In this document: piece by piece, positions 45,029 to 53,169 of the stretch
How positions within the stretch are numbered: the stretch's first letter is position 1
How the letters are laid out: each line of letters opens with the position of its first letter
DNA from: Paenochrobactrum gallinarii
GTDB lineage: Bacteria > Pseudomonadota > Alphaproteobacteria > Rhizobiales > Rhizobiaceae
DNA length: 64,000 bases
Assembly: GCF_014205685.1 (NCBI RefSeq)
Contig: NZ_JACIIU010000010.1
Span: forward strand, 38,454-102,453
Direction: 5' to 3'
Notes under the pieces: generated by a model
The model's database searches: none
What the model saw: the letters and a program-made list of their open reading frames with translations, nothing else
What the model was told of the DNA's origin: nothing
Program-made: the position numbers and the translations under genes

Positions 45029-47368
45029 ATGCGTACAGAACGGCGTGCATCAAAAGCCAAATCAGGCTCGAATGAGCCTGGTCGGGCAGATACAAGCCTT
45101 GCTTATTTGCCGACGCGTGAAGATATTCTCAAATTTATTGAAGAAAATCCTGATCGCGCCGGCAAACGCGACATTGCCAAAGCTTTTAATCTTAAAGGCA
45201 ATGCGCGTATCCATTTGAAAGACATTCTGCGCGACCTCACCGATGAAGGTGAATTGGAAAAACGTTCCAAGAAATTGTCGCGTCCGGGCTCCATGCCGTC
45301 CATCGCCGTACTCGACATCACAGGCCGTGACAGCGATGGCGGCCTGATGGCACGTCCTGCTGATTGGCCAACAAATGGAGATGTTGAGAATAAAGCGCCG
45401 CTTGTTCTCATTCGCCGTAGCCGTGAAGATAAAGGCCCTGCGGTTGGCATTGGCGACCGCATCATGGCGAAAATCTTCCGCAATTCGGATAATTCCGGCC
45501 CTCGCTTTACAGCGCGCGTGATTAAACGCTTAGAACACCATGAAAATTCTGTGCTTGGCGTTTTACGCCAGACAGAAAAAGGTGATTGGCGCCTTGAGCC
45601 GGTTGATAGAAAGCAACCGGAAGTGCTTATTGATAAAGATCAGATCGGCGAAGCAAAAGCTGGTGATCTGGTTGAGGTTGAAGTCACCCGTTCCAAGCGT
45701 TTTGGCCCAACGCGAGGCAAGGTCTCGCAGGTGGTTGGTGCGCTCGACAGCGAAAAAGCGCTTTCGATGATTGCCATCCATGCGCATGATATTCCGCATA
45801 TTTTTCCGGAAAGCGTGCTGGAGCAAGCTGAAAAATGCAAACCGCTGGAACTTGGCAAGCGCGAAGACTGGCGCAACATCCCGCTTGTCACCATTGATCC
45901 GGCAGATGCCAAGGATCATGACGATGCGGTTTATGCTGAGCGCGATGAAGACCCGAATAATCTCGGCGGCTATATTGTTTATGTCGCTATTGCCGATGTG
46001 GCAGCCTATGTGGCATCCGGCTCACCAATGGACAGAGAAGCTCTGCGCCGTGGTAACTCGGTCTATTTCCCTGACCGTGTTGTGCCGATGTTGCCGGAAC
46101 GTATTTCCAATAATCTTTGCTCTTTGCGTGAAGGCGAAGACCGACCGGCACTTGCGGCACGGATGATTTTCACCGCAGAGGGTCGCAAAAAATCCCATAC
46201 ATTCCACCGTGTGATGATGCGCTCGGCTGCACATCTTGCTTATGGGCAAGCACAGGCTGCCATTGATGGCGCACCCGATGATGTGACAGCACCGATCATG
46301 GAAAGCGTGCTGAAACCTCTGTGGGAAGCCTATTTTGTCATGAAGCGCGGCCGCGATAACCGCGAGCCGCTTGAACTTGACCTGCCGGAAAAGAAAATCC
46401 TCCTCACCCCTGAGGGCAAGGTCGACAAGGTGATTATTCCTGAGCGTCTTGATGCGCATAAGCTCATCGAAGAATGTATGATTCAGGCGAACGTCTCTGC
46501 GGCCGAAAGTTTGGAGCAGAAAAAACAGCCTCTGATTTTCCGCATCCATGATTCTCCGTCCATGGCGAAGCAGGAAGGCTTGCGTGAATTTTTGCGCAGC
46601 CTCAATATCAGCCTTGCACGCGGTGCTGAACTCAGACCCGCCCAGTTTAACGGCATTCTTTCGCAGGTTAAAGACAGTGACCACGAAGAGCTGGTTAATC
46701 AGGTGGTGCTGCGCTCGCAAAGTCAGGCGGAATACAACCCGGAAAATATCGGCCATTTTGGCTTGAATTTGCACAAATATGCGCATTTCACTTCGCCAAT
46801 CCGCCGTTATGCCGATCTGATTGTGCATCGGGCCCTGATCGGCTCGCTGCATTTGGGTGCTGGCGGTATTACGCGTGATGAAGAAGCAAATCTTGCCGAG
46901 ATCGCCGCCGAGATTTCGCAAACTGAGCGCCGCGCTATGCTGGCGGAGCGCGAAACGGTGGATCGCCTGATTGCGCACCATCTGGCAGGCCAGATCGGTG
47001 ATACATTCCAGGGCCGCGTTTCAGGCGTTACCAAAGCCGGATTGTTTGTAGCACTTGCGACATATGGTGCAGATGGCTTTATTCCCATTTCAACTTTAGG
47101 TTATGAATACTATTTATATGACGAAGCTAATCATTCTGTAGCGGGTGAGCGCAGCGGTAAAGGGTACCGGCTCGGCGATATTGTGGATGTGAAGCTTATT
47201 GAAGCGCTGCCGGTTGCCGGTGCACTTCGTTTTGAAATGGTTTCTGAACCGCGTCCACTGCCATCGACAACGAAGTCTTTTCACAAGTCGAAACGGTCAG
47301 GTCGCATGAGCCGCGGAAAATCCGGTCCCTCAGCCGCTTTTCCTCGCAGCCGAAAAAGAGGTCGCTGA
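45029..47368 (+). CDS. rnr: Ribonuclease R
   Basis: Processive 3'-5' exoribonuclease that degrades structured RNA. The 779-residue product has an N-terminal winged helix (about 25-80), cold-shock domains, the RNB catalytic domain with TIDPADAKDHDDAVYAE (about 287-303; metal aspartates), TSPIRRYADLIVHR, and a C-terminal S1 domain (GRVSGVTKAGLFVAL) with a basic tail. ATG 45029 follows AAGGG at eight bases; the TTG at 44987, just after topA, has no such site. The stop overlaps the next gene (TGATG). Confidence 0.96.
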   Translation: MRTERRASKAKSGSNEPGRADTSLAYLPTREDILKFIEENPDRAGKRDIAKAFNLKGNARIHLKDILRDLTDEGELEKRSKKLSRPGSMPSIAVLDITGRDSDGGLMARPADWPTNGDVENKAPLVLIRRSREDKGPAVGIGDRIMAKIFRNSDNSGPRFTARVIKRLEHHENSVLGVLRQTEKGDWRLEPVDRKQPEVLIDKDQIGEAKAGDLVEVEVTRSKRFGPTRGKVSQVVGALDSEKALSMIAIHAHDIPHIFPESVLEQAEKCKPLELGKREDWRNIPLVTIDPADAKDHDDAVYAERDEDPNNLGGYIVYVAIADVAAYVASGSPMDREALRRGNSVYFPDRVVPMLPERISNNLCSLREGEDRPALAARMIFTAEGRKKSHTFHRVMMRSAAHLAYGQAQAAIDGAPDDVTAPIMESVLKPLWEAYFVMKRGRDNREPLELDLPEKKILLTPEGKVDKVIIPERLDAHKLIEECMIQANVSAAESLEQKKQPLIFRIHDSPSMAKQEGLREFLRSLNISLARGAELRPAQFNGILSQVKDSDHEELVNQVVLRSQSQAEYNPENIGHFGLNLHKYAHFTSPIRRYADLIVHRALIGSLHLGAGGITRDEEANLAEIAAEISQTERRAMLAERETVDRLIAHHLAGQIGDTFQGRVSGVTKAGLFVALATYGADGFIPISTLGYEYYLYDEANHSVAGERSGKGYRLGDIVDVKLIEALPVAGALRFEMVSEPRPLPSTTKSFHKSKRSGRMSRGKSGPSAAFPRSRKRGR

Positions 47369-47817
47369 TGAGCGCGTTACAGGTAAAAACAGTTGAAACA
47401 CCGCAGGTTTTCGGCGGCAATCATGAACATACACAACGCCCTGCCCGTTCACTCGGACAAGCTATGTGGCGTGGAATGCTTTGCCGCTGCCCCCATTGTG
47501 GTGAAGGTAAACTTTTTCGTAAATATCTCAAATCCGTCGATGCATGTGCCGTTTGCGGCGAAGATTATCGCGCCCAGCGCGCTGACGATCTGCCAGCATA
47601 CCTGACTGTTGTAATCGTCGGCCATATTGTCATTGCCGGTGCGATGATCATGGAAGCATCGACCACTTTGCCACTACTGGTGCATCTTGCCGTTTGGTCT
47701 CCGCTGACTATCTTATTGTCGCTCGCGATGCTGCAACCAATCAAAGGTTCCATCATCGGGCTGCAATGGGCAAATTATATGCACGGCTTCGGCGGTGAAG
47801 AAAAAGGCGACGCGTAA
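47368..47817 (+). CDS. DUF983 membrane protein
   Basis: A 149-residue DUF983 protein. A rubredoxin-like zinc ribbon, CRCPHCGEGKLF...CAVCGEDY (about 35-69), comes before two membrane helices (about 84-106 and 109-130), and the end reads MHGFGGEEKGDA. The function is not established. It overlaps the rnr stop by one base and is probably cotranscribed with it; rnr-DUF983-NUDIX is a stable order in Rhizobiales. Confidence 0.92.
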   Translation: MSALQVKTVETPQVFGGNHEHTQRPARSLGQAMWRGMLCRCPHCGEGKLFRKYLKSVDACAVCGEDYRAQRADDLPAYLTVVIVGHIVIAGAMIMEASTTLPLLVHLAVWSPLTILLSLAMLQPIKGSIIGLQWANYMHGFGGEEKGDA

Positions 47818-47849
47818 AGCGCCTGTCCTCTTGTCAAAAATAACAAACA

Positions 47850-47879
47850 GCCGGCTTAATCATTGTCATTCAAGCCGGC
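47850..47879 (+). terminator. Possible hairpin after the DUF983 gene
   Basis: GCCGGCTT (47850-47857) pairs with AAGCCGGC (47872-47879) across 14 bases. No real T run follows, so it is a weak terminator at best. Confidence 0.4.
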
Positions 47880-47991
47880 CGCTTTCTTGAAGGCACGTAA
47901 AATCTGTTTGAAACCGATGCGATAAATGCTCAGATCATCAAAGCAGCATCGGGGCTCCGGCTTACGGGTGGTTTAAAAGGGCAATTATTTC

Positions 47992-48765
47992 ATGTCGGCG
48001 TCTCATCACAATCCGCGCTATCCAGAATCATTTCCGCAAAAACCTGTGTCGGATAAGCCTGGCCTAAGAAAACGCCCTAAAGACGCTGCTTCCCTTTTAT
48101 TGATCGACCGCTCGCAGGTAAAACCCCGCGTTTTAATGGGGCGACGCAATGCCAATCTCGCTTTCATGCCCGGTAAATATGTGTTTCCCGGTGGTCGCAC
48201 TGACCTGCAAGACGGCTCCATAGCAGCTGCATCCGAGCTATTAGAAACAGATCAAAACAAACTTCTGGCAAGTATGGGCTCGCGCCCGTCTGTTCGTCGT
48301 GCGCGCGCTCTAGGCCTATGTGCGGTTCGTGAAACATTTGAAGAAACCGGTTTGCGTCTTTCCACTCCGGCACGCATTGATTCCAATGTGTCAGATCACA
48401 ATCATCCCGATTGGGGTGAATTTTTAAAATCAGGCGATTTGCCCCATCTTTCAAAACTGCGCTATTTTGCGCGTGCAATTACGCCGCCGCATCATGTGCG
48501 CCGTTTTGACACCCGTTTTTTCATGGCTTTTCGCGATTCATTGCCGGATTTGCACATTCAGCCGTTGAAACCCAGTGGTGAACTGGAAGATTTAAGCTGG
48601 ATTACGTTCAATCAGGCACTCAATCTTGATATTCTGGAAATTACCGAATCTATTTTAAAACATGCCCAACAGCTATTAGACGATAACGGCTCATCATTGC
48701 CCGCCTCCATTCCGGTGGTGCAATATAGCCCCCGTTATGGTCGCTATCTGCGTGAAGTAATCTGA
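47992..48765 (+). CDS. NUDIX hydrolase
   Basis: A 257-residue NUDIX protein. The Nudix box is GLCAVRETFEETGLRL (about 104-119), with the RExxEE core complete, but the usual preceding glycine is separated by a long insertion after YVFPGGRTD (about 63-71). This long form resembles the NUDT19/CoA-pyrophosphatase-like group, so the substrate may be a CoA derivative or another nucleoside diphosphate; it is not decided by sequence. The following transporter gene starts three bases after its stop. Confidence 0.88.
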   Translation: MSASHHNPRYPESFPQKPVSDKPGLRKRPKDAASLLLIDRSQVKPRVLMGRRNANLAFMPGKYVFPGGRTDLQDGSIAAASELLETDQNKLLASMGSRPSVRRARALGLCAVRETFEETGLRLSTPARIDSNVSDHNHPDWGEFLKSGDLPHLSKLRYFARAITPPHHVRRFDTRFFMAFRDSLPDLHIQPLKPSGELEDLSWITFNQALNLDILEITESILKHAQQLLDDNGSSLPASIPVVQYSPRYGRYLREVI

Positions 48766-48768
48766 TTA

Positions 48769-49947
48769 ATGACAAATCTGCCACCTTCTGATGAAGCTGT
48801 AATTTTCAACTGGCGCTCACTGGGTGCTGCCATTGCAACAATCAGTGCTGTTGGCGCTGCCATCGGCTTAGGGATTCCGCTGTTAAGCGTACTTCTGGAA
48901 AGCCGTGGCTACTCTTCCACTGTCATTGGTGCCAATACAGCTTTTGCAGGCCTTGCCTCTATTGCCGCAGCACCACTCGCCTCGCCCATTGCCTCAAGAC
49001 TTGGAGTGGTGCGCACTATCTTTCTGATGTTGCTGATTGGTGGTGCCGCCTTTATCGGCTTCCATTTTTTCCAGGATATCTGGATGTGGTTTGTGCTGCG
49101 TGTCATTTTGCACTTCGCGCTTACCGTGCTCTTTGTATTGTCCGAATATTGGATCAATGCCTCCGCACCGCCTGAAAAACGCGGTTTTGTGCTGGGGCTT
49201 TACGCCACCTCCTTCGCAATGGGCTTTGCGCTTGGACCCTGGCTATTTTCAAGAATCGGCAGTGCCGGCATGATGCCGTTTGGTGTCGGCTTCTGCATCA
49301 TCATGCTCGCTATAATTCCAGTACTGATCGCATGGCGTGACAGTCCTGATTTTGAAGAAGGCGAACATGTACCATTTCTGCCTTTCATCTTCACTGTTCC
49401 AACCGCCACAATGGCTGTTTTTGTCTTTGGTGCGGTGGAAACCGGCGGCCTTGCACTCTTTCCGGTCTTTGGCGCTAAAATCGGCTATCCGGAAGGCGAC
49501 ACAGCCCTGCTGCTGACCATTATCGGCCTTGGCAATGTGATGATGCAAATTCCGCTCGGCCTCGTCAGTGACCGTATTTCGGACAGACGCAAGTTGCTGC
49601 TCTTTTGCGCAGTCACCGGCCTTGGCGGAATGATCGGCATGCCGTTTTTACTCGGCAACTGGTATTTGCTGGCTATTTGCCTTTTCTTATGGGGCGGTGT
49701 TGTCGCAGGCCTTTATACGATCGGCCTTGCCCATCTGGGCTCTTCGCTCAAAGGGCGTGAGCTCGCATCAGCCAATGCAGCCTTCGTTTTTTGCTATGCA
49801 ATCGGTATGCTGACCGGCCCTCAGCTGGTCGGTATTGGCATGGATGTGGTGGGAATAAATGGTTTTCCGCTGGTTCTTGGCATCTTTTTTGCCGGATATG
49901 CCATTATTGCTGCAATACGTTTGATGAGATTCAATAAGCGGGGTTGA
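48769..49947 (+). CDS. MFS transporter
   Basis: A 392-residue major facilitator protein with twelve predicted helices. The loop 2-3 region reads ASPIASRLGVVRT and the loop 8-9 region LGLVSDRISDRRKLLLF (MFS signature D-R-x-(G)-R-R/K). The layout resembles the YfcJ/YcaD group; the cargo is unknown. It is coupled to the NUDIX gene by a three-base gap. A membrane transporter next to topA-rnr is part of the conserved order in relatives. Confidence 0.88.
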   Translation: MTNLPPSDEAVIFNWRSLGAAIATISAVGAAIGLGIPLLSVLLESRGYSSTVIGANTAFAGLASIAAAPLASPIASRLGVVRTIFLMLLIGGAAFIGFHFFQDIWMWFVLRVILHFALTVLFVLSEYWINASAPPEKRGFVLGLYATSFAMGFALGPWLFSRIGSAGMMPFGVGFCIIMLAIIPVLIAWRDSPDFEEGEHVPFLPFIFTVPTATMAVFVFGAVETGGLALFPVFGAKIGYPEGDTALLLTIIGLGNVMMQIPLGLVSDRISDRRKLLLFCAVTGLGGMIGMPFLLGNWYLLAICLFLWGGVVAGLYTIGLAHLGSSLKGRELASANAAFVFCYAIGMLTGPQLVGIGMDVVGINGFPLVLGIFFAGYAIIAAIRLMRFNKRG

Positions 49948-50048
49948 CTTTTCTCTGGTTTTTCGTAGTGTCGCGCCGAATTTCCGCTACCGGGTGAAGT
50001 CGCCGGAATCGCTGGCGGTTTCAATTTTAAAAGAGCAGGTATAGCGAA

Positions 50049-50216
50049 ATGGCTAAGGCTAACACGATCAAGATCAAGCTTTTGTCAACCGCAGATACGG
50101 GTTTCTTCTACGTAACGAAGAAGAACAGCCGTACGATGACGGAAAAAATGACAAAGACTAAATACGACCCAGTCGTAAGAAAACACGTTGAATTCAAGGA
50201 AACCAAGATCAAGTAA
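50049..50216 (+). CDS. rpmG: 50S ribosomal protein L33
   Basis: A 55-residue large-subunit protein, found by reading the frame directly because it is short. The sequence starts [20 protein letters not shown] and continues [20 protein letters not shown] and ends KETKIK, the cysteine-free (C-) L33 form. GAGCAGG lies upstream. A strong terminator follows 20 bases after the stop, and the gene is monocistronic. Confidence 0.97.
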   Translation: MAKANTIKIKLLSTADTGFFYVTKKNSRTMTEKMTKTKYDPVVRKHVEFKETKIK

Positions 50217-50235
50217 TCTTGTTCCTGAAAGCGTT

Positions 50236-50266
50236 AAAAAAGCCACTCTTCACGAGTGGCTTTTTT
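50236..50266 (+). terminator. rpmG terminator
   Basis: Stem AAAAAAGCCACTC (50236-50248) with GAGTGGCTTTTTT (50254-50266), loop TTCAC, and a T run. Confidence 0.95.
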
Positions 50267-50442
50267 TATAATTCCCTACCCCGATATTAATCATCAGCCG
50301 CGACCAAAAGAACCGCCCCGTCCATAAACCGGTGCAGGCCTTGCCTTGGCTCATGCTTATTGTCATTATCAATCCTAATTCCCATATCTGATCAGCAAAT
50401 ATGCGAATGACAGTTTAATTCTTTGAATTGACGGAGAACAAC

Positions 50443-50682
50443 ATGGCTATGGATGCTCACGAGATCGAAAAACTCATTCGCGTCGGAATTCCTGACGCAC
50501 AGGTGACGATCCGTGACCTTGCCGGAGATGGTGACCATTACGCGGCCGAAGTTATTGCGGAAAGCTTCCGTGGTAAATCGCGCGTACAGCAACATCAGAT
50601 GGTCTATGAAGCTTTGAGCGGCAATATGGGCAATGCACTGCACGCCCTCGCCTTGCAAACAAGCGTACCTGAAAAGGTATAA
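50443..50682 (+). CDS. BolA/IbaG-family protein
   Basis: A 79-residue BolA-like protein that partners a monothiol glutaredoxin in handling [2Fe-2S] clusters. The core reads IEKLIRVGIPDAQVTIRDLAGDGDHYAAEVI (about 7-37), with the FRGKSRVQQHQMVYEAL signature and the invariant histidine (about 46-62). ATG 50443 has GGAG six bases upstream. The Grx4-type gene follows 178 bases downstream, the standard pairing in proteobacteria. Confidence 0.94.
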   Translation: MAMDAHEIEKLIRVGIPDAQVTIRDLAGDGDHYAAEVIAESFRGKSRVQQHQMVYEALSGNMGNALHALALQTSVPEKV

Positions 50683-50782
50683 GCCTGAAGCTTTCTATGT
50701 GAGCTGTAATTGCCGCAGTTTTTAAGACAATGTTGCATTGAATTGAAAAAAGTGGTTTTTACAGCTTAACACCGAACAGACC

Positions 50783-50799
50783 TGATCATTTTTTGATCA
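50783..50799. promoter_or_regulatory. TGATCA-N5-TGATCA repeat upstream of grxD
   Basis: Two TGATCA palindromes (50783-50788 and 50794-50799) flank TTTTT, 62 bases before the grxD start, in the only gap between the BolA-like gene and grxD. A dimer-of-dimers operator is possible; no regulator can be named. Confidence 0.35.
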
Positions 50800-50860
50800 C
50801 ATCCGACAATTCGGACAGATGTTTCTGCTGGTTGAGCGGAAAAAGAAAAGGACGAAGAAT

Positions 50861-51193
50861 ATGAGCGGCATCAACGAACTTATTGACAGTGAAGTAAAAA
50901 ATAATGATGTCGTACTTTTCCTGAAAGGTACGCCTGGTTTCCCACAGTGCGGTTTTTCCGGACAGGTTGTACAGATTCTGGATTATATCGGCGTTGATTA
51001 CAAAGGAATCAACGTTCTGGCATCGGACGAAATGCGTAACGGCATTAAAGAATATTCCAACTGGCCGACCATCCCCCAGCTTTATGTTAAAGGTGAGTTC
51101 ATTGGTGGTTGCGATATCACCCGTGAAATGTTCCAGTCTGGTGAACTGAAAGCACTCTTTGAAGAAAAAGGCATCGCTATTAAAGCGGCCTGA
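50861..51193 (+). CDS. grxD: Monothiol glutaredoxin, Grx4 type
   Basis: A 110-residue CGFS glutaredoxin that binds and passes on [2Fe-2S] clusters with BolA-like partners. The active site is FPQCGFSGQ, with the single cysteine C30; the glutathione-binding parts [19 protein letters not shown] (about 66-84) are complete. ATG 50861 follows AAGGACGAAGAAT; the frame stays open for 14 codons upstream without support. Together with the upstream BolA-like gene it ties this locus functionally to the suf operon at 23-29 kb. Confidence 0.95.
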   Translation: MSGINELIDSEVKNNDVVLFLKGTPGFPQCGFSGQVVQILDYIGVDYKGINVLASDEMRNGIKEYSNWPTIPQLYVKGEFIGGCDITREMFQSGELKALFEEKGIAIKAA

Positions 51194-51220
51194 TTCCCAT
51201 TATTCTTAAATGAATGCCCG

Positions 51221-51243
51221 AAGGTGCCGGTCTCCGGCACCTT
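51221..51243 (+). terminator. grxD terminator
   Basis: AAGGTGCCGG (51221-51230) pairs with CCGGCACCTT (51234-51243) around TCT; a short T-rich stretch follows. Confidence 0.85.
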
Positions 51244-51554
51244 TGCTATTTTTGAACCTCAGTGTTATTTGTCACTATATTGAAGCTTCTCTTTCCTCAC
51301 GATTTCGTGAACAGGCTTTTTCACACAGATGTTGCCATTCACGCGCTAATTTCACTATTCAATTGATTCAACCAATCATTGAAATAAGTTTTTAAAATAT
51401 TATTGCTTGATTATACTGGTCACTCATAAGATCGGGGGTCGAACGATAATTTCTGGTCCACCCAACCGCATTTCACGGGCACGATAGACTTAAACAATAT
51501 AGTTTAGGTGCTATTTCAGGTTGACCATATGTATGCCGCAGACAGGAGAGTATT
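51244..51554. other. Intergenic region before the Bcr/CflA gene
   Basis: 311 bases, A/T-rich in the middle. TTGCTTGATTATACT near 51404-51418 contains a -10-like TATACT. No other gene, hairpin or RNA is recognised. Confidence 0.4.
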
Positions 51555-52814
51555 TTGCCAATTGATATAAAACAGGGTCACTCCGAACAAAGAACCGGCA
51601 TGCGCGGTCGTGGCGAATTTATTGCTCTGATTGCAGCGGTTATGGCGATTAACGCTCTGGCAATTGACATCATGCTTCCGGGATTACAGGAAATCGGTGC
51701 AAGCTTAGGGGTCGAATCTGAAAATCATCGCCAATTCGTCATTACAGCTTATTTGCTGGGCTTAGGTGTTTCGCAATTATTCTACGGGCCATTGAGTGAC
51801 CGTTTCGGGCGACGCATTCCGCTTTTTGTCGGCACAAGCATTTATATTGTCACGGCACTGGCTGCCGCCTTTACCACCAGCTTCTCAATGCTGATTCTTT
51901 TACGCGTTTTACAGGGCATTGGAGCCGCAGGCACGCGCGTTATTTCCGTCTCTATCGTGCGTGACCTTTACGGCGGCCGTCAGATGGCCGAAGTCATGTC
52001 GCTGATTATGATGGTTTTCATGATCCTGCCGGTGATTGCACCTGCTACCGGTCAGTTCATTATGCTATTTGGTGAATGGCACCTGATTTTTGTCTTCATG
52101 GCTGTTTCAGCGGCTGTGGTGATGGTGTGGGTATACTTCCGCATGCCGGAAACATTGGCTGTAGAAAAAAGACGCTCACTGTCGATTACAAGCCTTGCAC
52201 AGTCCTTCAGCCTCGTGCTGACCAACCGTGTGGCGTTTTTCTATATGCTCGGCACATCATTCATCTTAGGCACATTGTTCGGCTTTATCGGATCATCACA
52301 GCAGATCTATGTCGGCATTTATGAACTGGGTGAATTGTTCCCGCTGGCTTTTGCGGTAGTTGCAGCGACAATGGCGCTGTCTTCATTCCTCAACTCACGC
52401 TTTGTCGGCCGTTATGGTATGCGCCGTATTTCACAAACAATGCTGTTTGTCTTTATCGGATTCAGCTTACTGTGGTTCGTGTTGTCGCTGAGCTTTGAAG
52501 GGCCTGTGCCACTGTTCCTGCTTTTGCCGCTCTACATGGTCATCATGTTTTCGTTCGGGCAAATCACCTCAAACTTCAACGCGCTTGCGATGGAGCCTTT
52601 GGGTGCTGTTGCCGGAACCGCATCGTCGGTGCTGGGCTTCACCCAGACAACCGTGGGCGCAACCTTGGGCGCCATCATCGGTCAATCCTTTGACGGCACC
52701 ACGACACCAATCGCACTGGGATTTACCATTCTCGGCATTATCAGCTTCATCTGCATGCTGATTGCGGAGCGCGGCAAGCTGTTTGCATCTCAGCATCAGG
52801 CTCCCAAGCCATAA
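51555..52814 (+). CDS. Bcr/CflA-family multidrug MFS transporter
   Basis: A 419-residue drug:proton antiporter-type MFS protein with twelve helices. The N-terminal signature is NALAIDIMLPGLQEIG (about 34-49), and the first cytoplasmic loop motif GPLSDRFGRRIPL (about 80-92) and antiporter motif C-like segment MVFMILPVIAPATGQ are present. Family members export bicyclomycin, chloramphenicol or other small molecules; the real substrate is unknown. Start is TTG 51555 with GGAGAG six bases upstream. Confidence 0.9.
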   Translation: MPIDIKQGHSEQRTGMRGRGEFIALIAAVMAINALAIDIMLPGLQEIGASLGVESENHRQFVITAYLLGLGVSQLFYGPLSDRFGRRIPLFVGTSIYIVTALAAAFTTSFSMLILLRVLQGIGAAGTRVISVSIVRDLYGGRQMAEVMSLIMMVFMILPVIAPATGQFIMLFGEWHLIFVFMAVSAAVVMVWVYFRMPETLAVEKRRSLSITSLAQSFSLVLTNRVAFFYMLGTSFILGTLFGFIGSSQQIYVGIYELGELFPLAFAVVAATMALSSFLNSRFVGRYGMRRISQTMLFVFIGFSLLWFVLSLSFEGPVPLFLLLPLYMVIMFSFGQITSNFNALAMEPLGAVAGTASSVLGFTQTTVGATLGAIIGQSFDGTTTPIALGFTILGIISFICMLIAERGKLFASQHQAPKP

Positions 52815-52843
52815 GACTCAAGGCATCTGATCCAATAAACAAA

Positions 52844-52875
52844 AATCCGGCATGCAATTTCAAACATGCCGGATT
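52844..52875 (+). terminator. Terminator of the Bcr/CflA gene
   Basis: AATCCGGCATG (52844-52854) pairs with CATGCCGGATT (52865-52875) around a 10-base loop; the U tract is broken (ACTTCATTTT). Confidence 0.75.
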
Positions 52876-53169
52876 ACTTCATTTTAGTTCCCCCGCATTG
52901 AAATGCGTTTTCTTATCCCTTTGCCGCTGTCAATCAGCGCAAAAGGGCTTATGCGTGAAAAGTCCGTGCAAAACTTGACGTTTTGGTATGAATGCGACAG
53001 AACATAAAGCGAACCTTATTCGCTTTTTATCAATTGGCATGGCATGATGTGGGTGATTCGAAAGTACGCATTGCTGAAATCAATGCTCATGTTACAAAAC
53101 AATAGACAGTGACGAAAAATTTGCAGCTCTTGAAGCGGTATATTTAATAGATAGGCTGAACCGAAGCAC
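52876..53169. other. Upstream region of parE
   Basis: 294 bases that hold a LexA-type box at 53000-53014 and a hairpin AAAGCGAA (53006-53013)/TTCGCTTT (53019-53026) followed by a T run, which overlaps the box. The promoter of parE should lie here. No gene is supported. Confidence 0.5.
53000..53014. promoter_or_regulatory. LexA (SOS)-type box upstream of parE
   Basis: GAAC-ATAAAGC-GAAC matches the alphaproteobacterial LexA site, a GAAC-N7-GAAC direct repeat (GTTC-N7-GTTC on the other strand). It ends 155 bases before the parE start. It is the only such site I found between genes in this window. Confidence 0.55.

Noticed and set aside
46022..46981. 319-codon minus-strand frame opposite rnr
   Set aside because: Long only because the rnr codon pattern leaves that frame open; rnr is certain, and the antisense product looks like no family.
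52989..53048. 19-codon frame with a hairpin and T run before parE, resembling an attenuator peptide
   Set aside because: No run of regulatory codons and no clear ribosome site; the LexA-type box and terminator hairpin explain the conserved-looking bases better.
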